This document shows positions 56,441-64,000 of a stretch of DNA of 64,000 bases, piece after piece. Source of the DNA: Pinus tabuliformis (Eukaryota; Streptophyta; Pinopsida; Pinales; Pinaceae); NCBI GenBank assembly GCA_031772625.1, contig CM062805.1, forward strand, positions 511,542,102-511,606,101, given 5' to 3'. The position numbers were made by a program, and so were the translations under genes. Numbering within the stretch: position 1 is the first letter of the stretch; the number at the start of each line of letters is the position of its first letter. Under the pieces are notes generated by a model. It made no database searches, had not been told where the DNA came from, and was given only the letters and a program-made list of their open reading frames with translations.

Positions 56441-58080
56441 TAGTGGATAGAATCAATCATTGTCACGTAAGTACAAGCTTGCTATAGTTGTCTATTTTTC
56501 CATATTCAAAAAATAACAATAATGATATTATTATTATTTTTTAAATTTTATTGAATTAATTATTTATCAAAATTAGAGGACATTAAAATCTCATGATTTT
56601 ATTAGAGGTAGTTTAGGTGATGGCAATATGGTAAACTAATTTTCTTGTATGAATTTTATAAATTGTGTCATCAATCAAGCACTCTCGTCAAAGAAAAAAA
56701 GGTCTTAACCCCACCTAGAATTCCTAAAAGACAACTCTCATGAAAACCACGGAATGTCACATTGGTGGCTTTATCTCACTTTTTAGAATACACTAAAGGA
56801 TATCCTTGTCTAAGGGGGGAGTCCATCAAGATTGAGCTAAGCTAGGTCATTGAGCAATGAACGAAAGTTCCTTAACAAAGATTAGTGATTTGACACTACT
56901 CACTCTACAAGAAAAAGGTTAGGGATAAGTGTGCGAATACTCAAACAAACCATGAATTATGAACAAATTTTGAATGATTTTAATTAGAAAACTATGCTTA
57001 TTTGTGCAACAAAATTATACTTGAAAAATGAAAAATAAAACTTGCTCAATTTACCATATAACATGAGATTCTAGTGAAGCATATAGACAATGGCAAAATA
57101 AGAATAGAAAATGAATCATAAATTGTATTTATACAAGTCCATCATTAGATCATTTATTCATCATATTCATTAGCATTGGATATTGAGATTTTTTTATCGT
57201 CATCAAGAGACCATTCCATAATTAAGAGATCATACACCAATAGTATTAACTATGTTTGAGATGTCAAAGAGTTATGTGTTTGCAATGATAAATAAAGGAA
57301 ATATTCAAACTTTTCATTGTTACTAAGTACAATGAAGACAACAAAGTTGAATGTGAACCACTTACACTTTTGTAACATTCAAATGTCATCCATTTATCAT
57401 CAATTTATCATCGTTTATAGTTGGGTAGTTTGTAAATGTAGAATTGTGACCTAAATGATGTATTTGTAACATTACAAAGTGTGTAATTACAACTAATGAA
57501 CCATGATAAATACCATTAGCGTGTGAACACATTAACCACATTAGAGATCAATGTAAGTTTTGAAGCACCCTTGAACAATAAGAGATTCCATATCATGTCA
57601 ACATCAAATATCTAAGAATTGCTTGTTTTGTCTAAATTGTGTGTAGAGTGCATCAATAGGGGCACTATTAAGCTACGATCACTAACTTCTTAATGTGTGC
57701 TAAGATGTGACATTTCAAATTAAAAACTAATCATACATCCACAAAAAGGCAAGAAAGTAAACCATCAATATTATCTTATAAATAGTGAATTGTTATCCTT
57801 ATGAACCAAGTCATTTCATGTTCCCATGTATTGATTTGTGTAAGGGTGTGGTTAAAATGTCATATGTGTTAAATAAATGTAAGAAATAAATTTATCAAGA
57901 AAAAAATTTGACCATGATGCAAATTTGTAAACCCTTTTCACAATTATTAAAGAGCTTAAATATCAAGGTGTTTCATGCATTCATGTACTCATGTGAAGCT
58001 TAAGAGTTTTTACTGTGTCATAGATATGTTACCTATATTTGTCAAATCCAACACGAGCAAGTATAAATATGATAATGTGT
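56441..58080. other. CACTA right interior, no gene seen
   Basis: AT-rich, short frames only, no recognised domain. Confidence 0.5.
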
Positions 58081-58139
58081 CGTTACAAGTAAAGCATTAA
58101 TCATTTTTAATTTATGATAAATATTTTTAATTTTTTCAC

Positions 58140-58290
58140 TTATTCTCTAGTCATATATTTTAGTCCTATACTAAATTAGTCATTTAAGTTAGTCACTTTT
58201 AGTTGAGTCACTTAATTCTAGTCATATATTTGATCCCTAGACTAAATTAGTCATTTAAGATAGTCACTTTTAGTTCGGTCATTCAAAATT
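58140..58290. repeat. CACTA subterminal tandem repeats
   Basis: A ~71-bp unit with TAGTCATATATTT, CTAAATTAGTCATTTAAG and TAGTCACTTTTAGTT is present twice, from about 58147 and 58218. The TAGTCA/AGTGACTA words resemble transposase binding motifs of CACTA elements. Confidence 0.75.
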
Positions 58291-58379
58291 GCTCAAATAT
58301 AGTAGTAATTCACTTGAAATAATTGTGGTGACTAACTTTTTTAGTCACGTAGTCACTAATATCTCATTTTGTAGTAGTG

Positions 58380-58600
58380 TATTAGCATTTAGAGCCATGT
58401 CCATCTTGCAATACAAAATAGAAATCTTGAAGGTTTTCCAAGGTTTTAATGGTTGTATGCTAGAAAAATATCATCAACATAAAGGGAAAGATATAGACCA
58501 TACTAGCGAGCGTGGGGCTAAAACAAATTCATCTGCTGGACACTTTTCTAGCTTATCAACGTATATGCCAAAAAAGGGAAAGGGATAAGGGAAAAAATAT
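58380..58600 (-). pseudogene. LINE reverse transcriptase, catalytic fragment
   Basis: The minus strand gives FFGIYVDKLEKCPADEF and, in the next frame, FPLYVDDIFLA with the catalytic (Y/F)xDD motif, then the start of the block that continues at 44313. Sequence before 58600 is AT-rich and not LINE-like, so the 5' part is missing. Confidence 0.75.
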
Positions 58601-58800
58601 ATTATATATAATATATACATAGATGACATTGAAATCTTCTACAAAACGAAATATTTTATTTATGAACCACATTATATACATTAAAATATTTTATTGTTAT
58701 TAAAATATTTTTAAATAGTGTCAATATTACTTAACCCATAAAACTAAGCATTAGATGAAATAATAATAATAATAATAATAATAAAGTATATTGTTGATGG
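58601..58800. other. AT-rich spacer with (AAT)n microsatellite
   Basis: The TATATTATATATAATATATA run at about 58597 and about eight AAT units at 58761-58785. No gene. Confidence 0.7.
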
Positions 58801-59621
58801 TGTTGGATACACCAACATTCAAGGGATCACCCAAGTACAAAGTCCCAACTAGAACTCACACAGTTTCGTGTGGGATTCCCATCTGGTATGATGGTCTAGT
58901 TGCCATTATCTTAAGGATATGCCTCTACTCTTGCTTGTTAGCATAGGAGAGTGGTTTGCTTTGTCTTCGAGAGGTGAGGTTCGCATGCCTAGTGAGTGTA
59001 AGTGTCACTTGTGCCAATGGGTCTTTCACCGTAGAGGGAGAGGGTGGGAGTTAGTCCCAAGTCGGTTGGGAGAAGTCCCAACTCTAATAGGAACACACAA
59101 CACAATAGGACATGCGCAACTTCCAGCGAAATAGTCCACACTTATTTGGAAATCAAAAAACACAATGGAAGATAACACATATAACACTTAGCATATTAGT
59201 ACACACAAATACAATGGTTGTTATAGCAATTTTTATGTGAATGGTTTGTCTGATGTCCGAGAGAGTAGTCTACATAGGCGAGACAACATTAACAGCATAT
59301 ACAACATATTTCCACTAATAGATTATGTATTAGAACAAGCGAAATAGTTCAAATGTAGAGTAAATGTTAAAGCAACATACATCACAAGTGTTAAAGATTA
59401 GTCTTACAACATATATAATACATGTGTGAAAATGTGTTGGCCTATTAGCAGACTTCTGAATTAAGCGAAAGTTCCAAGACGCATTATTACATCATACATC
59501 ACTAACCCCATGTGACAGGCATTGGAGCCAATACTTACTCCTCAAAGGAAAGATTATAGACTCTCTTAGGTATGTGGGAGGATCTGAGGTGAAAAGTCCT
59601 TTACATGTACAAATGAGGGGG

Positions 59622-59630
59622 TATTTATAG
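59622..59630 (-). promoter_or_regulatory. TATA box, minus strand
   Basis: GGCTATAAATACCCCC on the minus strand in a GC-richer context, typical of a plant or LTR promoter. Confidence 0.45.
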
Positions 59631-60400
59631 CCAAGGGGGAAATTGAACCTTGTGGTTATTCATCTACCTTCATGACTGTTTGACTTCCATGACTTTTTGA
59701 CTTTACATGACTCTTTGTACAACAAGTGGGTCTCTTGGATTTTGACATTACATTTCATTGATTAATAACATGGTTCGTAGTAGAGATGTTGATGAAATGA
59801 CTCATGGCATGACTTGACATCACAGTGATGGTACATCCATGTTGCTGCTGGAGTGCATGTCGAGCTACAGTGCTACTGGGTGATGGATGTCTTCATTGTG
59901 TGTCACAGCTTCACCTCTGCATGGCAAGGTGCATGAAGTCTTCGATGGTCATTGGTTTTCTTGATGTTTCTTCAGCACATTGATCCTTGCTTGTATATGG
60001 GAAGGCTTGATAGGATCATCTATTCTGGAAAGGTGCATGTTCATCCATTCATCCATTCATGAGCATATCTTTTCTCATACATCATTCCTCCATCCATTGG
60101 TGAACCTGTCCTTATGCATGTGCTCCCTTCATTCATCCCATTTGTCATCGTGCCATGTTTGTTAGTGTACATGTACTTGCATTCACTCATGACGAGACAA
60201 CATCAAATCCAAAAGCCTCCTAGTCTACCATGACACATGATCATTTTAGATGCAATTGAATGGGAGAGGTAACAAGGTTGCAATGCAGAATGATGGCTCC
60301 AGGCACTGCTGATGAAAGATGCACAATAGTCACTAAGTGATGGAGATGGGAAATCTGAGTTGACATTGACTGTAGGCAAGGTCTGGCTCGGTTGAAAGGA

Positions 60401-60985
60401 AAAACTACACAAATCTTGGGAGGAAAATTTCGGGCTACATGAAGGCAAGGATGATAGAATCTGAATATTTTCTGGAATGAGTGGGCAACAACGGCTTGAC
60501 AGAAAAATTTGTGAAATTCTTAGGAGGAATAGGTCGAGTTGCATGGAGGATCAATAGGCAAAAATTGTTCTTTTTTTTAGGAACTGGCCGGGATCTTGGA
60601 GGCCAAAACTGTGCAATTCCTGGAGGTTACTAGTAGCAAAAACTACACAATTTCTAAGGGGAACTAGCAATTATCTACTGGGAGCTTGGTAACAGAAACT
60701 GCGCAATACCTAGAGGGAACTATTAGTCTACTACTGGGAACTGTTAATGAGATAAACTGCAATGATGCTGGAAGGTCGTCCTGTTGATCGTCTCTATGCA
60801 ATTTATGAGGTGAGCAGACTGCTGGGTAGCAAAGGGCCTACTCATGAAAATTTCATAATTTTCTAGATGAGCAGTCGGTTGACTATTGAGAGGACTGACT
60901 TGGAAAACTGCGCAATTTTTTTAGGGAGACAAGGATCAGCGCTAGGTGTTCGTCTGGCCTATTTATGCAATTTCCTAAATTACCA
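60401..60985. repeat. Irregularly spaced degenerate ~25-bp motif
   Basis: Variants of AAACTGCGCAATTCCTAGAG followed by GGAAC/GGGAA occur near 60401, 60502, 60604, 60637, 60694, 60753 and 60903. Spacing varies from about 33 to 150 bp. Confidence 0.6.
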
Positions 60986-61953
60986 GAGCGAGAAAGGGTA
61001 GTAGCCTTTACACATTTTTTTATGGGAGTTAGTCCCTGGGTGGCTTCTAGGTCCAAGTCTTTAGGTGGCTAGGATGAAGGTTGATTGAATTTCTTGTAGG
61101 CAACATAGCTTGAGAAGACTGCTTGGTGCTTCTGCTTTGTTCTAGGTGACAGTTAATCGAGTCTATGGTGGGGCGATGGTCTGGCTATCAGAGGGAAGTT
61201 CGATCATCATAACTTCATCAAAATGACTAAGTGTGTGAACAAGTGAGAGATCCAAATGTGATCTTTTAAACACACACCAACATGACTTGACGACGAGATG
61301 ACTCAAACCAACCTGAGACACATGTTCAACATGACTGAACGATGGTGAAAGTGACAAGAATGACACTGGTGATTGATCATTGATCGACCGTGACGACACT
61401 TGTGCGACAGTGGATGTGACTCCATGTGTGAGTGTGATAGATGCTTTCATAGCGAACACAGCTAGTACACATGAAGCGAGGACTTTGGGCATAACCAAAA
61501 CATGGTCGCAAGCATGAATTTGACAACAACATGCAAGACTTGGTGAAATGAACAAGAAATGTGAATGCTAGGACCCACATGATTTCATGGAGTGAACATG
61601 AGCGTGTGCAGTCATCAAGTGAATCTCTCAAGGGAGGGTCCAAAATTGTGTGCAGGAAAATTTTGGAGGGTGGTTGTAGCCGCTACAACACTTGGGGACA
61701 CACTGGTAGAGGTCCAGCTTCTCTGTTTTGGTTCATTGCTAGCACAAGACCTTGGTCTTTCAGGGAGTATTGAATCACCTTGCGGGTTACTTTGGCTTCC
61801 CCATGTACATGTGGACGTACATGGTTCACCTTTTTCCAACGCAGTCAAACACAATCAAAATTTCAACTTGATCACAATGTTTCGAATCTCAAAAGGGTAG
61901 TTTAGCTCATGAGTTGAATATTTTCAGAGTATAAGCTTTCATCTCTAGGATTG

Positions 61954-62055
61954 CTCTACTGCTAGCAGGCCTGGATAGTACCCCGGTGGAGTCACACAAG
62001 AACACACACATTTCTCCACTGCCAGCGAGCCTGGTTAGTACCCAGGTGGAGTTGC
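61954..62055. repeat. Two-copy 60-bp tandem repeat with hairpin potential
   Basis: CTCTACTGCTAGCAGGCCTG at 61954 and CTCCACTGCCAGCGAGCCTG at 62014. Each unit ends in GGTGGAGT so that CTCCAC can pair with GTGGAG. Confidence 0.7.
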
Positions 62056-63009
62056 ATGCTTCACCTCTCTACGCAAGAAGCCTTTCTCTTCTTTCGCCTT
62101 TGTATTTTTGAAAGAGGACTGTGCACTGACACTTATTCATTTTTGGAGAGGAGGAGGGATCGTGACTTATTGAGAGAAGAGGAGGTTGTTCCTTCAGAGA
62201 AGCATGTAATACCTCTGACATAGTTTTTCTTATTTCAATTTTCCCCTTATCCATTTCTACTAGTTATATGAGTTTAAACAAACAGAGCAAAAGGCTGAGC
62301 ATAGGCATGGGGCTTCCCAGTGTGGACACAGGTTCATGGTTCAACCAAAAATTCCCTCGCAGATGGTTCATGTTTTCCGTCAATACTTCATTGGCCAAAG
62401 GTTATAACTAAGCATAGAAAAAATGGATACAAGACTTGCCAAGTGTTGCAGTGTCATAAGCTTCTTCAAATCTCATCCACATACTCTATTCAAAAGCCAG
62501 AACGTAGTAGTTGGGAGCACTTATTTTCGAAAAAAAATAGTAAGGTATTAAGTAACTCAAAGAAATGAAAACAAAAATAGTAAGTGAAGCAACCAAATTG
62601 AAAATAGAAGCAGAAGTAAAAGTGAAATCAAAGCAAGTAAGTGAACAAACAAGCAAGCAAACATACAAACACGGAAAGAAAAAAAGAAAACAAGCATGAA
62701 AGCAATCGAACTGAAAGCAAACACTACTCCTACTCCTAAGCTAATGGTGCATGGTCTTGATCACGTGAAGCGATATTTCCAATGCAGTCACCAGTGCATT
62801 GGTTGACCCATGTTGGTGAAGGCTTGGTCCGCGAGCAACCTAGTTCTGCAAACCAACAACTGTGAAAGATACAACAATGAAAATAGACACACTCAAAGCT
62901 TAGAAGCATCCACTAAACAAAATTGAGTGAAAGCGCATGACTTTTACCCTGTCGACTTGCCATGGTGCTGGACTACACTATGTGCAAATGTTGAGTGTAA
63001 GCATTCCCT

Positions 63010-63930
63010 TGAATGTTATATGCAAGCAAACAAGAGAAAGGTAGACCACTTACATTCTGAAAGTGTCCTTTTTGTATAAGATTCCTCCAATGCATGAGCG
63101 ATGGGATCATGTAGTTCAAGTGGAGGAAGTAAAATATCTGTGTGAGATCAATCTTGAGTGCATACAAATGAGTGACGAGGAGCCTTGAGTGTTTGAAAAA
63201 TTTCTTGATCAGAAGTGAAGCCAACCTCAAGACAGTGAGGGCATGACATAACCATCAGCTTAGGCTGAAGTGCCTCAACAGTCTATGGGGTTTCAACTTC
63301 GTTGATAGATAAATCTTCATAGACCAGTGGCTTAGATAGATTAACAACGAGTGAATCAACATCATGATCAGATGATGAGGTGAAGAGATGACGAAAACCA
63401 AGATTAGAAAATTCAGGATGTTGGTTGGCATCCTCATGGTTTGATGAATCACACAGAGGGGTAGATGAGAAGGAAGGATGTTCACCCTATCCATTTCTAG
63501 AAAGAGCAGATGAAATATCAAGTGTAATTTCAATGAATGATGGGTCCTCTCTATTGTTGGATGATAGGCTGACATACGGTGTGTAATGCGAAAGATCAAC
63601 AATGGGTGCATCCGTGGATGAAGATACACATGCAAAATCATGGATGGCAGGTTCACCAAGGATGATAGAAAGGAACAGAGGGTTCTCGTACGAAAGGGGG
63701 TCATCCTTCACTGAGTGTTGATTCTCAAGCTCCCACTCATACTTTGTATGAATGACATTGCATGTTGGTTGTGCAATACCAACTTCATCATTGGCTTGTT
63801 CCTCGTTCACAATAAGTGTAGAGTCTGGAATGGAAGAACACGAGATAGTATCATCTGGAGGGATAGCCAAGTGTGAAGATGGAGGTTGTGGAAAAAAATT
63901 CATATGATAACTCGATGGACTCACAACCAA
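63010..63930 (-). pseudogene. Degenerate ORF of about 300 codons, unidentified, probably retroelement-borne
   Basis: One minus-strand frame can be followed with few stops: 63930-63487 is open for 147 codons (SSHLAIPPDDTISCSSIPDS, HTKYEWELENQ, GEPAIHDFACVSSSTDAPIV). After a stop it continues FTSSSDHDVDSLVVNLSKPL, SCPHCLEVGFTSDQEIFQTL and LELHDPIAHALEESYTK. It is acidic and Ser/Pro-rich, with no RT, protease or membrane signature. It may extend beyond the window. If 58801-62858 is a 3' LTR, this is an extra ORF lying just upstream of it. I do not recognise the family. Confidence 0.5.
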
Positions 63931-64000
63931 ATATACGCAAAAATTATATAAGTGATGTTGGGATTATGTGACAGTTGAACTGGTGTGTGAGCATGATCCT

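Larger units (their letters stand above)
44314..58379. mobile_element. CACTA (En/Spm) DNA transposon, 14.07 kb including a copia insertion
   Basis: The left end is CACTAGTACAAAATG; the right end read inward is CACTACTACAAAATG, 14 of 15 identical. The 3-bp flanks are TAG and TAT, one mismatch. The interrupted LINE reading frame resumes in phase when the element and one flank are removed, which confirms both boundaries. Subterminal regions are full of AGTGACTA/TAGTCA motifs. Without the copia element it is about 9.0 kb. I find no TNPA/TNPD-like transposase, so it is probably non-autonomous, and it carries a host exon. Confidence 0.88.
58801..62858 (-). repeat. Probable giant LTR (about 4.06 kb) of a minus-strand element
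   Basis: It starts TGTTGGATACACC and ends GCAAACCAACA, so the termini are perfect 6-bp inverted TGTTGG...CCAACA. A minus-strand TATA box (CTATAAATA, 59622-59630) lies 0.8 kb from the end. No second copy is in the window and no target duplication joins the two edges, as expected if the right edge faces the element interior. The boundaries rest on these signals only and could be wrong. Confidence 0.35.

Noticed and set aside
44314-58379. CACTA transposase (TNPA/TNPD)
   Set aside because: No frame resembles it; short frames at 46200-47100 were examined and show no domain I recognise.
60401-60985. CRISPR-like array
   Set aside because: Motifs are degenerate and spacing is irregular, in plant nuclear DNA; no CRISPR is possible here.
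61163-61900. Several overlapping frames of 70-130 codons on both strands
   Set aside because: Frames on both strands overlap and show no domain or codon pattern; they fit chance openness in a GC-richer stretch.
58801-62366. Solo LTR with a GATGG duplication (58796-58800 and 62361-62365)
   Set aside because: The inner ends would be TGTTGG...CTCGCA, without matching inverted termini; a 5-bp match alone is likely by chance.
1-64000. tRNA, rRNA or organelle-derived sequence
   Set aside because: None seen on reading both strands; only PBS remnants complementary to tRNA ends.

Overview
This window is seed-plant nuclear DNA made almost wholly of nested, decayed transposable elements. I find no intact host gene, tRNA, rRNA or organelle sequence. 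Plant Ty3/gypsy and Ty1/copia elements, a CACTA element, a plant LINE and a captured SnRK2 kinase exon fix the kingdom. The amount of old, still readable retrotransposon debris suggests a very large genome. A gymnosperm such as a conifer is my guess, at low confidence.

Layout. 1-7533: a plus-strand Ty3/gypsy element with a C-terminal chromodomain-like tail, running from the end of its 5' LTR to its complete 3' LTR and full of stops. 7534-8089: the body of the 3' LTR of another, minus-strand gypsy element; its first 10 bp, polypurine tract and chromodomain tail are at 43444-43690. Between these halves sits a huge minus-strand Tat-like gypsy element (8090-43443, TSD GGACC). Its two LTRs are about 4.95 kb each once later insertions are removed, and each LTR carries the ruins of a ~1,020-codon sense-strand ORF of unknown function. 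Its interior (16708-23903) encodes gag, protease, an extra archaeal-type RNase H, RT, RNase H and integrase.

The left giant LTR was later hit by a retroposed ORF1-only copy (12560-15009, 17-bp TSD), whose 703-codon frame has a 76-residue ubiquitin-like domain, a DUF4283-like region and a zinc knuckle. It was also hit by a 1.2-kb hAT-like element (15053-16269, 8-bp TSD). The right giant LTR was hit by a second Tat element (27074-41646, TSD GTGTA, 1,037-bp LTRs). That element has gag, protease, RT, RNase H and integrase, an archaeal-type RNase H after integrase, and an antisense ORF with a plausible GT-AG intron.

43740-58600: a minus-strand LINE reverse transcriptase is split by a 14.1-kb CACTA element (44314-58379). 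The CACTA carries an exon of an SnRK2 protein kinase gene, and a full-length Ty1/copia element (49501-54583, TSD GTCCC) is inserted inside that exon. 58601-64000 holds a probable giant LTR (58801-62858, tentative) and a degenerate minus-strand ORF of about 300 codons that I cannot identify.

The genes do not form a pathway. The informative relations are the order of nesting, the accessory domains and ORFs the elements carry (LTR-embedded ORF, ubiquitin-like ORF1, antisense spliced ORF, two placements of archaeal-type RNase H), and one captured host exon.
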